Part shown: positions 52,861 through 62,576 of the stretch, piece by piece | Layout of the letters: each line of letters starts with the position of its first letter | Numbering within the stretch: the first letter of the stretch is position 1 | Origin: Alcaligenes faecalis | Lineage (GTDB): Bacteria; Pseudomonadota; Gammaproteobacteria; Burkholderiales; Burkholderiaceae_B | Length of the DNA stretch: 64,000 nt | Reading direction: 5' to 3' | Assembly: GCF_009497775.1 (NCBI RefSeq) | Contig: NZ_CP031012.1 | Location: forward strand, 186,001 to 250,000 | Notes under the pieces: generated by a model | Databases searched by the model: none | What the model was told of the DNA's origin: nothing | What the model saw: only the letters and a program-made list of their open reading frames with translations | Position numbers and translations under genes: made by a program

Positions 52861-53139
52861 ATGGCGGATTGTGAAACGGTAGAAGTGTGTGTTAAAGGGC
52901 GGGTGCAGGGGGTGGGTTTTCGCGCCAGCGCCTTGCGCCATGCTCATTTGTACGGCGTCAAAGGGTGGGTCAGCAATGCCGGGGATGGCTCGGTAGAGCT
53001 GCTGTTGCAGGGCAGCGCGGATGCCATAGACAGTATGGTGAGCTGGTTGTATATCGGCCCCGAGCAGGCGGTGGTTGAGCACGTGGATATACAGCGCTCT
53101 TATACCGACAAGCGGTATGATTTTTTTGAGATTCGCTAG
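52861..53139 (+). CDS. Acylphosphatase
   Basis: The 92-residue protein has the acylphosphatase core VKGRVQGVGFRASA with its phosphate-binding loop and Arg, then VKGWVSNAGDGSVELLLQG with the catalytic Asn. It hydrolyses acyl phosphates. It is divergent from the GGDEF/EAL gene. ATG 52861 is the first codon giving the normal N-terminus. Confidence 0.93.
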   Translation: MADCETVEVCVKGRVQGVGFRASALRHAHLYGVKGWVSNAGDGSVELLLQGSADAIDSMVSWLYIGPEQAVVEHVDIQRSYTDKRYDFFEIR

Positions 53140-53294
53140 CAAGCGAGAGCGGTGATCTCAGCGTTGATTGGGCCCGCCCCGAAAAGAAATAATTATAGTT
53201 ATTAGCGGGCAAACCCTAGGAAAACATTTGTTTTTTTTGACGCTCTCCAGATTAACATGCGTTTTATTGTGTTGATGTGTGAGTAGGACGACAA

Positions 53295-54191
53295 ATGGAG
53301 CCCTTGTTGCGTTTGCAGCGTATCTTGCCTGGCCTGACGCCCGAGTTGCGTCGTGCTGCTCAATGGGTGGAGCGCCACCCGGTTGAAGTCAGCCTGTGGT
53401 CCATGCGCAAACAGGCGCAGGAGTTGTCCATTGCTCCGGCCACGATGCTTCGTCTGGCCAAAGCGGCGGGCTACGAAAGCTATGACTGCTTTCGTGAGCC
53501 GTTTCAGCAGGCATTGCATCGCAATGGCGGCACGATGGCAGCGCGGGCCCAGAATTTGCAAGGCAACCGGGCTTCAGAGCAACAAATACGGGACCTGGGG
53601 GAGCAACAGGAGATGGCCCTGGAGTCTGTCTTGAGGCTTAATCCCGTCAGATCGCTAGACGCCTGTGCCCAGGCGATTCTGGGTGCTTCCAAAGTGGGTT
53701 TCATGGGTTTGGGAGTGAGCTTTGCCTGTGCGTTCCAGATGCATTATGCGTATCAATTGATACGCGGTAACGGCGTTCTGCTGAACCGGGCTGTGGACTT
53801 GTTTCTGGAGCTGGAGGCTGGCCTGGACAGCGGGGGTGTGCTGATTGTGATCAGCCAGGCTCCGTATGTGAAAACAGTGGTCAATAGTGTGCAGCAGGCG
53901 GTGCAGCGTGGCATTACCGTGGTCGCCATAACGGACAGTGTGCTGTCTCCGGTGGCGCAGGGCGCCGAGCATGTCTTGTTGTTTGATGCGCAGACCAGCG
54001 AGCAGCCAGCGGCCAGTTTTTTTCATTCTCTAGTGGGCACCGTCACGGTTGCCGAGCATTTATTGGCACGAATTGCCACCCTGGGCGGCAAGACAGTGGT
54101 GCAGCGCCTGGCGCAACTGGAGTCCTCATTTCGAAGTCAGGGAGTTTATTGGCAACAGGACGAGGCGGTTGGCTCCGCTCCGTCTACGTAA
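53295..54191 (+). CDS. RpiR-family transcriptional regulator (HTH plus SIS domain)
   Basis: The 298-residue regulator has an RpiR-type N-terminal helix-turn-helix ([38 protein letters not shown] in pieces) and a C-terminal SIS sugar-isomerase-like domain ([37 protein letters not shown]). It lies 40 bp upstream of the TAXI TRAP receptor on the same strand, so it may control uptake and be co-transcribed with it. Confidence 0.9.
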   Translation: MEPLLRLQRILPGLTPELRRAAQWVERHPVEVSLWSMRKQAQELSIAPATMLRLAKAAGYESYDCFREPFQQALHRNGGTMAARAQNLQGNRASEQQIRDLGEQQEMALESVLRLNPVRSLDACAQAILGASKVGFMGLGVSFACAFQMHYAYQLIRGNGVLLNRAVDLFLELEAGLDSGGVLIVISQAPYVKTVVNSVQQAVQRGITVVAITDSVLSPVAQGAEHVLLFDAQTSEQPAASFFHSLVGTVTVAEHLLARIATLGGKTVVQRLAQLESSFRSQGVYWQQDEAVGSAPST

Positions 54192-54231
54192 AGAAACCGG
54201 TCGTACCGGCTATACAAACAGGGGAGACCCC

Positions 54232-55245
54232 ATGGGAGACACAAAGATGGAACACATTAGCAAAAAAACAGGCAGGAAAACGGTGTGGGCGCTTAGTGCA
54301 ACAGCGGCTATGTGCGCCATGTTGCTCAGCCCCTTGCCTGCCAGCGCCCAGCAGAAGTTTGTCAGTATCGGGACGGGTGGTGTAACCGGGGTGTATTACG
54401 CGGCGGGTGGCGCCATTTGCCGTCTGGTGAATAAAGATCGTGGTACTGACGGTGTGCGTTGCTCGGTGGAATCCACGGGCGGTTCGGTCTTTAACGTCAA
54501 TACCATCAAAGCGGGCGAGCTGGACCTGGGCGTGGTGCAGTCTGATGTGGGCTACAACGCGTATAACGGTGAAGGCCAGTTCAAGGATGGCGGGGCTTAC
54601 AAGAAGCTGCGCTCGGTATTCTCCATTCACCCGGAGCCCTTTACTGTGCTGTCTCGCAAAGAGGCCAATGTCAGCAAGTTTGACGACTTCAAGGGCAAGC
54701 GTTTTAACGTAGGCAATCCGGGTTCGGGCACGCGAGCTTCCATGGATCAGTTGCTGCAGGCCATGGGACTGGATGCCAGCTTTTTCTCGCTGGCCTCGGA
54801 GCTGCGCCCGGATGAGCACGGCCCGGCATTGTGTGATGGAAAGATTGACGGCTTTATTTATGGCGTAGGCCATCCTTCGGCCAACATCCAGGATCCCACC
54901 ACCTCTTGCGGCGCCAAGCTGGTGCCTCTGACCGGTCCTGCGGTGGACAAGCTGGTCGAGACTTATCCCTACTATGCCAAGGTCGCGATTCCTGGCGGCC
55001 TATACCCCAACAATCCTGACGACGTCCAGACCTATGGTGTTCTGGCGACCTTTGTGACATCCGAGGATGTGCCCGAAGAGTCCGTCTACAACGTCGTCAA
55101 GGCGGTGTTCGACAACTTTGATGACTTCAAACGTCTGCATCCTGCACTGGCGAATCTGAAGAAAGAGGACATGGTCAAAAATGGCCTGTCTGCTCCTTTG
55201 CACAAAGGGGCTGAAAAGTACTTCAAGGAAAAAGGACTGCTGTAA
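54232..55245 (+). CDS. TAXI-family TRAP transporter solute receptor
   Basis: The 337-residue protein has a signal peptide ending at ASAQQ and TAXI features: [56 protein letters not shown], and a Thr/Ser-rich ligand area. It binds small molecules such as dicarboxylates or amino acids in the periplasm. ATG 54232 follows GGGGAG; the frame back to 54049 crosses the regulator gene. It is followed by a hairpin and the fused permease gene. Confidence 0.92.
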   Translation: MGDTKMEHISKKTGRKTVWALSATAAMCAMLLSPLPASAQQKFVSIGTGGVTGVYYAAGGAICRLVNKDRGTDGVRCSVESTGGSVFNVNTIKAGELDLGVVQSDVGYNAYNGEGQFKDGGAYKKLRSVFSIHPEPFTVLSRKEANVSKFDDFKGKRFNVGNPGSGTRASMDQLLQAMGLDASFFSLASELRPDEHGPALCDGKIDGFIYGVGHPSANIQDPTTSCGAKLVPLTGPAVDKLVETYPYYAKVAIPGGLYPNNPDDVQTYGVLATFVTSEDVPEESVYNVVKAVFDNFDDFKRLHPALANLKKEDMVKNGLSAPLHKGAEKYFKEKGLL

Positions 55246-55256
55246 GACAGTCTGAT

Positions 55257-55296
55257 TGACACCAGGCTGGCTGTGCCAGCCTGGCCGCAAGTGTCA
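55257..55296 (+). promoter_or_regulatory. Intercistronic hairpin between TAXI receptor and permease
   Basis: A perfect 10-bp stem (CCAGGCTGGC at 55262-55271 with GCCAGCCTGG at 55275-55284) with a 3-nt loop is extended by TGACAC/GTGTCA outside. It has no U-tract, so a processing or stability role is likely. Confidence 0.6.
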
Positions 55297-55425
55297 TGGC
55301 CATAGCTGTGGCCTTGCCTCTGGTCTGGAGGTCCTGGGCTGCCCGGCTCAGGTAGATCGGGTGCTTTGCTGACGGTGTCGGCGGTGCCGGTGCTCCACGC
55401 CAGGTTTTCCTGGAGACAAATGTAA

Positions 55426-58080
55426 ATGACACAACAAGAACATAAAAAAACGGGGCCGGACATCGCCCTGACACAGGATGAGACGGCAGAACTGGAAAAA
55501 CTGGTTGCCGATGTCGATCGTGGTGGCCGTTCTGTGGCGGGTGCCGCAGGCATGGTTTTGTTTTTGGCTGCAATAGGCTGGTCCTTGTTTCAGCTTTGGT
55601 ATGCCTCTCCGCTGCCGTTTGCCCTGAATTTGGGCATTTTCAATGACACTGAAGCGCGTGCCCTGCATTTGGGCATCGCCATGTTTTTGGCTTATCTGGC
55701 TTTCCCTGCCCGCAAGCAGTCCGCGCGGGACAGAATTCCGATTCACGACTGGTTGTTGGCCCTGATCGCGGCCTTTTGCGGCTCGTACTTGTTCTTTTTC
55801 TATAAAGAACTGGCGACTCGCCCCGGTATCCCCACCACGATGGATGTGGTGGTGGCCAGTATGGGTCTGGTGTTGCTGCTGGAGGCGACGCGGCGCTCTT
55901 TGGGCGCGCCCATGGCGGTGCTGGCGATTGTTTTTATTGCTTATATTTTTCTGGGTCCCTGGCTGCCCGATGCCTTGTCTCACCGGGGTGCGTCCTTGCA
56001 GCGCCTGGTCTCGCATATGTGGCTGACCACGGAGGGCGTATACGGGGTTGCTCTGGGCGTGTCGGTCTCGTATATCTTTATTTTTGTACTGCTTGGTTCC
56101 TTGCTGGATCGCTGCGGGGCGGGCAATTACATGATGCAGGTTTCGTTTGCCTTGCTGGGGCATTTGCGGGGTGGGCCGGCCAAAGTTGCCGTGGTCTCCT
56201 CGGCCGTGAACGGGATTGTGTCGGCTTCTTCCGTCGCCAATGTGGTGACGGGCGGTATTTTTACTATTCCCTTGATGAAGAAAGCAGGCTACGGCGGTAT
56301 TCGGGCCGGGGCGATTGAAACAGCCTCGTCCGTCAATGGTCAGATCATGCCGCCCGTCATGGGGGCGGCTGCCTTTTTGATGATTGAATATGTAGGCATC
56401 CCATATACCGACATCATTCGGCATGCCTTGCTGCCTGCGGTCATTTCATACATCGCACTATTTTATATCGTGCATCTGGAAGCGCTGAAGTTGGGTATTC
56501 AGCCCATGATGGCGTCGGGCAAGCCCAAGACCTTTACCCAGAAACTGGCGGGCTGGGGCATGGGTACCGCCGGCACCTTGATTGTGATGGGCCTGGTTTA
56601 CTGGATAGGTGTTGGAGTTCAGGCAGTAGCGGGTGATGCGGCGATCTGGATTTTGCTGCTTTTGCTGCTGGTGCTGTATGTGTTCTTGCTGAAAGTGGCT
56701 GCAGATCACGAGGATCTGCCCACCGACATTAATGTGAAGACGCCGGTGCGCCCTGAGCCTTGGCCTACCGTACGTGCCGGTTTGTATTTCCTGATTCCGA
56801 TCGGTATTTTGGTGTGGTGTCTGACAGTAGAGGTGATGTCTGCTGGTCTGTCGGCTTTCTGGGCTGTAATGGCCATGTTGTTTCAGATGGCCACACAGCG
56901 TCCCATCATCGCCTGGTTCCGCAAGCAGGCAACGGCTCAACCGCTGCGCCAGGGTGTCAGTGAGGTCTGGACAGGACTGCAGGAAGGCGCCCGCAATATG
57001 GTGGGTATCGGGATTGCCTGCGGGACAGCAGGCTTGATTGTGGGAGCCATTACCCTGACAGGTCTGGGCCTGCGCATGACAGCTTTTGTGGAGCTGGTCT
57101 CCATGGGCAATGTGCTGGTGATGCTGTTCTTTACCGCCGCCGTGTGCCTGGTTTTGGGTTTGGGCATGCCCACCACCGCCAACTACATTCTGATGGCGAC
57201 ACTGATGGCACCCGTCGTGGTGGAGCTGGGGGCGCAAAGCGGAATGGTAATCCCGCTGATTGCAGTCCACATGTTCGTGTTCTATTACGGGATCATGGCG
57301 GATATTACGCCGCCTGTGGGGTTAGCTACCTTTGCAGCCGCTGCCATTTCAGGGGAGGACCCGATCAAGACCGGGGTGCAGGGCGTCACTTATGCCATGC
57401 GTACGGCGGTGCTGCCCTTCATGTTCATCTTCAACCCCATGCTCTTGTTGATCGGCATACACAGTGTCTGGGAGTTGGTCCTGGTCGTGGTGGGCGCAAC
57501 CGTGGCCTCTTTGGCATTTGCGGCGGCAACAATGGGCTGGTTGCGTATCAAAACCAGTTGGCTGGAGACGATCTTGCTGTTGCTGGTCACGTTCATGCTG
57601 TTCCGTCCGGACTGGTTCATGGACCATGTCAGCGAGAAGTATCAAAGCCGTCCCGCCTCCGAGTTGATGCAGGTGGTGCAGAACACGCCGGACGGGGGCA
57701 ATCTGGTGGTGCAACTGGCCGGGATGAACCTGGAAGGCAAGGATTTGCAGAAAACGGTTGCCGTTTCTCTGCCAGCCTTGCCGGAAGGAGATCAGGCGAC
57801 GGGACTGGCCGCGGCCAGCAAACGCCTTTCTTTGGCAGGTCTGACGGTCATGGCCTTTGGAGACACGGCTCAAGTGGCATCGGTTGCCTTTGGCAGTTCG
57901 GCACGCAGAGGGGGATGGGAGCAGGGTTGGGATATCCAGCAGGTTAAAGTGCCGCATCCCGATCGTCCATCCGAGTTCTGGGTGTTTCTTCCAGCATTCC
58001 TGATTCTGGTCTGGTTGTGGACAAGGCAGGGTGTGCGGATGCGGCGTGCTTTGCCTGCACACGGTGCTGCCCAAACCTGA
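55426..58080 (+). CDS. TAXI TRAP transporter fused permease (DctQM type)
   Basis: The 884-residue protein fuses a small-permease-like N-terminal part (about residues 1-200) to a DctM-like part (about 200-690) with landmarks VVSSAVNGIVSASSVANVVTGG, GGIRAGAIETASSVNGQIMP and YGIMADITPPVGLATFAAAA. A C-terminal soluble-plus-helix region of about 180 residues follows, resembling DUF3394 additions of this permease class. It completes the TAXI system with the receptor upstream. A strong hairpin terminator follows. Confidence 0.9.
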   Translation: MTQQEHKKTGPDIALTQDETAELEKLVADVDRGGRSVAGAAGMVLFLAAIGWSLFQLWYASPLPFALNLGIFNDTEARALHLGIAMFLAYLAFPARKQSARDRIPIHDWLLALIAAFCGSYLFFFYKELATRPGIPTTMDVVVASMGLVLLLEATRRSLGAPMAVLAIVFIAYIFLGPWLPDALSHRGASLQRLVSHMWLTTEGVYGVALGVSVSYIFIFVLLGSLLDRCGAGNYMMQVSFALLGHLRGGPAKVAVVSSAVNGIVSASSVANVVTGGIFTIPLMKKAGYGGIRAGAIETASSVNGQIMPPVMGAAAFLMIEYVGIPYTDIIRHALLPAVISYIALFYIVHLEALKLGIQPMMASGKPKTFTQKLAGWGMGTAGTLIVMGLVYWIGVGVQAVAGDAAIWILLLLLLVLYVFLLKVAADHEDLPTDINVKTPVRPEPWPTVRAGLYFLIPIGILVWCLTVEVMSAGLSAFWAVMAMLFQMATQRPIIAWFRKQATAQPLRQGVSEVWTGLQEGARNMVGIGIACGTAGLIVGAITLTGLGLRMTAFVELVSMGNVLVMLFFTAAVCLVLGLGMPTTANYILMATLMAPVVVELGAQSGMVIPLIAVHMFVFYYGIMADITPPVGLATFAAAAISGEDPIKTGVQGVTYAMRTAVLPFMFIFNPMLLLIGIHSVWELVLVVVGATVASLAFAAATMGWLRIKTSWLETILLLLVTFMLFRPDWFMDHVSEKYQSRPASELMQVVQNTPDGGNLVVQLAGMNLEGKDLQKTVAVSLPALPEGDQATGLAAASKRLSLAGLTVMAFGDTAQVASVAFGSSARRGGWEQGWDIQQVKVPHPDRPSEFWVFLPAFLILVWLWTRQGVRMRRALPAHGAAQT

Positions 58081-58138
58081 TCTCAAGCGCCAGCCGCCCC
58101 TGTGGCGGCTGGTAGTACACTGATGGCCCTGGATTTCA

Positions 58139-58170
58139 GGCCCGCTGCGCAAGCGGGCCGTTTTCTGTTT
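58139..58170 (+). terminator. Rho-independent terminator of the TAXI operon
   Basis: GGCCCGCT (58139-58146) pairs with AGCGGGCC (58152-58159) around a GCGCA loop and is followed by GTTTTCTGTTT, 58 bp past the permease stop. It lies close before the pseudouridine synthase start. Confidence 0.75.
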
Positions 58171-58180
58171 GGCTTTTGTG

Positions 58181-59107
58181 ATGACATCTATTCGTTCTCT
58201 CCCACCCCTGGCGTCTCGTGATGGGGTCAGCCCCAGCAAAGTATGGTGTCCGCGTGGTTCGTGGCGCCTGCTGGAAGAGTTCTTGCTGGAACGCTTCCCC
58301 CATGTCAGCCCCGAGGTTCTGCTGGAGAGACTGGCCCGTGGCGACATTCTGGACCAGGACGGAGTCCGCCAACAGCCCGGCTCGCCTTATCAGGCGGAGC
58401 GTTGGCTATGGTATTTCCGTATGGTGGAAAACGAAGCAGTGGTGCCGTTTGAGATGCCTGTTCTTTACAAGGATGAGCGTTTGATTGCGGTGGATAAACC
58501 GCATTTCCTGGCAACGACGCCGGGTGGTCGTTATTTGTCCGAAACCGCCTTGACTCGTTTGCGCCGTGATTTTGGAGAGGATGACATCAGTCCTATTCAC
58601 AGGCTGGACCGGGAAACAGCGGGAATCTTGCTGTTTTGCCGTGATCCTGCGTCTCGTGGTGCGTACCAGTCTCTGTTTCAGCAGGGCGAGATCGAGAAGG
58701 AATATGAAGCCGTCGCGCCGTTTCAAGAGAAACTGGCGAATGGACTACTGTACAGCAGTCGCATGAAAGAGGTGCCGGGGCGTTTTGTAATGGAAGAGGT
58801 GGCCGGAGAACCGAATAGCAGCACCGAGATCGTGTGCGAGCGCCAATGGCATACCGAGCAGGGACAGCATTTGGCGCTGTATCGCTTGCGTCCTCAAAGT
58901 GGTCGCAAACATCAATTGCGGGTGCATCTAAGCAGCCTGGGGGCGCCCATCGTCAATGATGTGTTCTATCCCGAGCTGTTGCCGGAGCGCGATGCGGATG
59001 ACTTTAGCCAACCGTTGCAGTTACTGGCCCGACATATTGCATTTGTAGACCCCGTAACGGGTCAGCCACGGCGTTTCAGCAGTCGGCGACAGTTGGAGTT
59101 GGCGTAG
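58181..59107 (+). CDS. RluA-family pseudouridine synthase
   Basis: The 308-residue enzyme has the RluA catalytic motif HRLDRETAGILLF with its Asp, a short N-terminal region (LLEEFLLERFPHVSPEVLLERLARGDILDQDG in pieces) and the KHQLRVH motif near residue 245. It converts uridines to pseudouridine in tRNA or rRNA. Family members of this type include tRNA pseudouridine-32/23S rRNA pseudouridine-746 synthases. ATG 58181 is preferred over TTG 58169. Confidence 0.88.
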   Translation: MTSIRSLPPLASRDGVSPSKVWCPRGSWRLLEEFLLERFPHVSPEVLLERLARGDILDQDGVRQQPGSPYQAERWLWYFRMVENEAVVPFEMPVLYKDERLIAVDKPHFLATTPGGRYLSETALTRLRRDFGEDDISPIHRLDRETAGILLFCRDPASRGAYQSLFQQGEIEKEYEAVAPFQEKLANGLLYSSRMKEVPGRFVMEEVAGEPNSSTEIVCERQWHTEQGQHLALYRLRPQSGRKHQLRVHLSSLGAPIVNDVFYPELLPERDADDFSQPLQLLARHIAFVDPVTGQPRRFSSRRQLELA

Positions 59108-59209
59108 TGGCGATAGGGTCTGTGCATAGTGGGCTGCCAATGACGAGTCGACAGCTCAAGCCCGGATCTTGATTCGGTCTGGCCGTTGAAGACTCATCAT
59201 GATCACGAC

Positions 59210-60199
59210 TTAGTAATCGCGAAAAATACCCTCAATCTCGTCGTGTTCCAGTTTGCTTGCCAGACACAGCATCAACAAGATCCGGGCTTTTTGTGCGGGC
59301 AGATAATGCGCAGCGATTGTGTGGTGATCTTCATCGTAGGCGCTGTCTGTCACAGGCCCTGCATGGATACGCGAAGCCCGAACACATACCACGCCCAGTC
59401 TGTGCGCCCGGCTGACGCCTTCTAGCGCACCGGGAGTCAGGCTGCCGTTCCCGGTTGCCGCCACCACAATGCCTTGCACACCACTTTGCGCGGCATGGCG
59501 GTAGAGCTCTGCCAAGGTGTCGGGATGATCGTAGAAGACCTGGACTTTAGGCAGACTGTGCAAGGAACGTACATCGAACAGACTGCTGTGCGTATGGGGC
59601 AGCAGAGTACGCATCATGAAGCGCGGCTGGCCGCCTGCAACCAGGCCCAAGGGGCCAGCATCGGGCGAGCCGAAGGCACTGGTTTGTGTCGTGTGTTGTT
59701 TGCTCAGGAAGCGCGCACTGTGGATTTGATCATTCAGCAAGACCAGTACGCCTTGATCCTGTGCCAGGGAAGAGCAGGCTACCTGGACGGCCTGATACAG
59801 GTTCAGTGGTCCGTCCGCACTCAGGGCCGAGGCGGGGCGCATGGCAGCCACCATCACCACGGGCTTGTCGGTTTTCAGGGTCAGGTGCAGGAAAAAAGCG
59901 CTTTCTTCCAGCGTGTCGGTGCCGTGAGTGATCACGGCTCCATTGATATCCGGCCTGGCCAACAGCTCATTGAGCTTGTGCGACAGCTCCAGCAGCATCA
60001 GCGAGCCCATCGCCCGGCTGTCCACATTGAAAACCTGATGACATTCCAGATCAGCCAGCTCGGTAATGCCGGGTACGGCCTGCAACAGCGTTTGCACGCC
60101 CTGGGTGATGTCGTAATCAGTCAGGCCAGTATTGGACTGAGTAGTGGCGGCGATGGTGCCGCCTGTGCCCACCAGGGCCAGTTTGGGGCGTGTCGGCAT
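59210..60199 (-). CDS. Type I/II L-asparaginase-like amidohydrolase
   Basis: The 329-residue protein has the two catalytic Thr motifs of asparaginases, GTGGTIAATTQS near residue 12 and ITHGTDTLEESAF near 90, plus MRPASALSADGPLNL. No signal peptide is seen, so it is cytoplasmic. It would convert asparagine (and perhaps glutamine) to aspartate. It is the last gene of an amino acid ABC transporter operon, 66 bp after the permease, which suggests it processes the imported amino acid. Confidence 0.92.
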   Translation of the reverse strand: MPTRPKLALVGTGGTIAATTQSNTGLTDYDITQGVQTLLQAVPGITELADLECHQVFNVDSRAMGSLMLLELSHKLNELLARPDINGAVITHGTDTLEESAFFLHLTLKTDKPVVMVAAMRPASALSADGPLNLYQAVQVACSSLAQDQGVLVLLNDQIHSARFLSKQHTTQTSAFGSPDAGPLGLVAGGQPRFMMRTLLPHTHSSLFDVRSLHSLPKVQVFYDHPDTLAELYRHAAQSGVQGIVVAATGNGSLTPGALEGVSRAHRLGVVCVRASRIHAGPVTDSAYDEDHHTIAAHYLPAQKARILLMLCLASKLEHDEIEGIFRDY

Positions 60200-60265
60200 G
60201 AGAGTGTTCCGCGTCCAGTAGTAGCGCTATGGGGTGCGGAGAGACTGCTTCAGGATAACGCCGCG

Positions 60266-60949
60266 TTAACGGCGTACTTTCAGCCAGCGCTCGATCAGGT
60301 GCACCACCGACAGCAAAGTAAAGTTGATCAGCAGGTACAGCAAACCTGCAATAACAAAGGTCTCGATGATGGCGTAGTTCTGGTTCATCAAGCGCTTGGC
60401 ATGGCCGGTCAGGTCCATGACGGCAATGGTCGAAGCCAGACTGGTGCCTTTAATCGCCAGCACAATTTCATTGCTATAGGCGGGCAGGGCCTGGCGGATT
60501 GCCAAGGGGAAGGCCACGCGGTGAAACCGTGTCCAGGCGGACATGCCTATGGATTTGGCCGCTTCAATCTGGCCCACTGGCACTGCCTGGAAACCGCCAC
60601 GGAATACTTCGCTGACGTAGGCGCCACTGTTCAGGCCAATGGCCAGAATCGCGCAGCGCATGCCGTCGCTGAACAGCCACCACAGAGTGGGTGATTCCTT
60701 TACAAAACTCAGAGTGCCCACGCCGTAGTACAGCAGGAACAGTTGCACCAGCAGGGGGGTGCCGCGAAACAGGGTGCTGTAGCTAAAGGCAAAGCTGCGC
60801 AGGGCGCGGCTATTGGACTGGCGCATCAAGGCAAGCGACAGGCCAATGAATAGCGAGAGCACAATGCCCCACAGACCGATATACACACTCAAGCCAAACC
60901 CTTTGAACAGGGTTTCGACAGTGGTCTTGAATAATTCCAGATCAATCAT
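60266..60949 (-). CDS. Polar amino acid ABC transporter permease (HisM-like)
   Basis: The 227-residue permease has five hydrophobic segments and the EAA-type loop AKSIGMSAWTRFHRVAFPLAIRQALPAY. TLFRGTPLLVQLFLLYYG is a family landmark. It is the second permease of the pair, with a 4-bp overlap with the first. It imports polar or basic amino acids with the ATPase and receptor. Confidence 0.93.
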   Translation of the reverse strand: MIDLELFKTTVETLFKGFGLSVYIGLWGIVLSLFIGLSLALMRQSNSRALRSFAFSYSTLFRGTPLLVQLFLLYYGVGTLSFVKESPTLWWLFSDGMRCAILAIGLNSGAYVSEVFRGGFQAVPVGQIEAAKSIGMSAWTRFHRVAFPLAIRQALPAYSNEIVLAIKGTSLASTIAVMDLTGHAKRLMNQNYAIIETFVIAGLLYLLINFTLLSVVHLIERWLKVRR

Positions 60950-61659
60950 GCCCGGGCTCTCATGCCTTTGCCGGTGTAACGTTCGGCCAGCAAAAACAGG
61001 GCCTGACTACAGGCGCCAATCAGAAAATAAAGCACGCCTGCAATCAGATACATGGCCATGGGTTCGCGCGTGTTGGCGGCACCCAGGGTCGCGGCACGCA
61101 TGATCTCGACCAGACCCACCAGGGAGATCAGAGCCGTGTCTTTCAGTGCGGTTTGCCAGACGTTATTGGCACCCGGCAGGGCGTACCAGAACATTTGCGG
61201 CAGGATAATGCGGCGCAGGCGCTGCCAGGGGGACATGCCAATGGCTTTGGCGGCCTCGATCTGGCCTTCGGGAATGGCTTGCAAGGCACCGCGAAACACT
61301 TCCACGCTGTAAGAGCCTGCAATCAGGCCAATGGCCAGAATGCCGACCAGCGCGGGGAACCAGCGCGTCATCACATCTTCCATGCGCATGAAATCGGCCA
61401 GGTCGGAGACGACTTGGACCGAGCCAAAGAACAGCAGGTAGATGATGAGCAGCTCGGGGATACTGCGAACAACCGTGGTGTACAGGCTAACGGGGCCACG
61501 CAGCCAGCGTGGCCCGTTGGTCTTGATGCTGGCTCCTGTAATCCCAATGACTACGCCAAGGGCCATGCCCAAAACGGAGATCAGCAAGGTCATTGCTGCT
61601 CCGCGAAGGAACATCCAGCCCCAGCCTTCGCGCAGCACATTAAAAATGGTCTCTAGCAT
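60946..61659 (-). CDS. Polar amino acid ABC transporter permease (HisQ-like)
   Basis: The 237-residue permease has an EAA-type loop EAAKAIGMSPWQRLRRIILPQMFWYALPG and VRSIPELLIIYLLFFG. I chose ATG 61659; the frame's first codon at 61662 is TTG. It lies 18 bp after the receptor gene and overlaps the other permease by 4 bp. Confidence 0.93.
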   Translation of the reverse strand: MLETIFNVLREGWGWMFLRGAAMTLLISVLGMALGVVIGITGASIKTNGPRWLRGPVSLYTTVVRSIPELLIIYLLFFGSVQVVSDLADFMRMEDVMTRWFPALVGILAIGLIAGSYSVEVFRGALQAIPEGQIEAAKAIGMSPWQRLRRIILPQMFWYALPGANNVWQTALKDTALISLVGLVEIMRAATLGAANTREPMAMYLIAGVLYFLIGACSQALFLLAERYTGKGMRARA

Positions 61660-61677
61660 CAAGTGGTACTTCTCGAC

Positions 61678-62487
61678 TTATTTCTTGCAGATCTCGTAGT
61701 TGGCGATGTCGATGTCAAACCACTTTTCGCTGGCGGTCTTGACGGTGCCATCGTCGATCAGCTTGCACAGGGCAGCGTCAACCTTGGCTTTCAGCTCTGC
61801 ATTGTCTTTGTGAATACCGACGGCAATGCCATAACCCAGGGTTTCAGGGTCGGAAGAGCCCTTGATGACCAGCTTGGACAGGGCAAAGTTCTGCTCGCCA
61901 ACCTTGTGCAGGAACTTGGACTGGGAAGTCAGGTCGGCAAAGGTGCCGTTCAGACGACCGGCGTCCAGATCGATTTGCATCTGGTCCAGAGTCTCGTAGT
62001 TCTTGACGGTGGTCTTGGGGGCTTTCTTGGACAGGAAAGCGCCGTGAGTGGTGCCACCTTGAACGCCAATGGTTTTGCCAGCCAGGCCATCAAAAATAGC
62101 TTGTTCGTTGTCCGCGCCAACCAGATCGCTGTTCTTGGGCAGAACGAAAATGGCGTCTTCAACAGCGTAAGGAATACTGAAGTTTACGCGCTTGGCACGC
62201 TCGGGGGTGTAGGACATGCCCGAGATGATCAGGTCAAAGCGCTTGGCATCCAGCGAAGGGATCAGGCTGTCAAAGGCTTGCACGATGAATTTGCAGTCGC
62301 TGTTCAGCTCCTTGCACAGGGCAGCGCCCACGTCGGCGTCAAAGCCGGTGACCTTACCGGCTGCGTCCACCATGCTCCATGGTGGGTAACCGCCTTCGGT
62401 ACCGATTTTCAGGGTGTCTGCCATTGCAGCCTGGGAGCCCAACAGGGCCAGGCTGGCACAGATCAGGGTCTTGCTGAGGAAACTCAT
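61678..62487 (-). CDS. Polar amino acid ABC transporter solute receptor
   Basis: The 269-residue protein has a signal peptide (MSFLSKTLICASLALLG, cleavage near AMA) and the HisJ/ArgT-type fold: LKIGTEGGYPPWSMVDAAGK, FDADVGAALCKELN, SLDAKRFDLIISGMSYTPER. Two Cys (about residues 66 and 73) may form a disulfide. It binds an amino acid of the Lys/Arg/His or related class. It lies 90 bp after the ATPase gene. Confidence 0.93.
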   Translation of the reverse strand: MSFLSKTLICASLALLGSQAAMADTLKIGTEGGYPPWSMVDAAGKVTGFDADVGAALCKELNSDCKFIVQAFDSLIPSLDAKRFDLIISGMSYTPERAKRVNFSIPYAVEDAIFVLPKNSDLVGADNEQAIFDGLAGKTIGVQGGTTHGAFLSKKAPKTTVKNYETLDQMQIDLDAGRLNGTFADLTSQSKFLHKVGEQNFALSKLVIKGSSDPETLGYGIAVGIHKDNAELKAKVDAALCKLIDDGTVKTASEKWFDIDIANYEICKK

Positions 62488-62576
62488 GGTCTGGCTCTCC
62501 TTTGTGGATAGGCTGGTGAGGGCCGTATTAGCCCTGCTGGTTTTCCAGCCTGTGTCGTATTCACGAAGCGATGATC

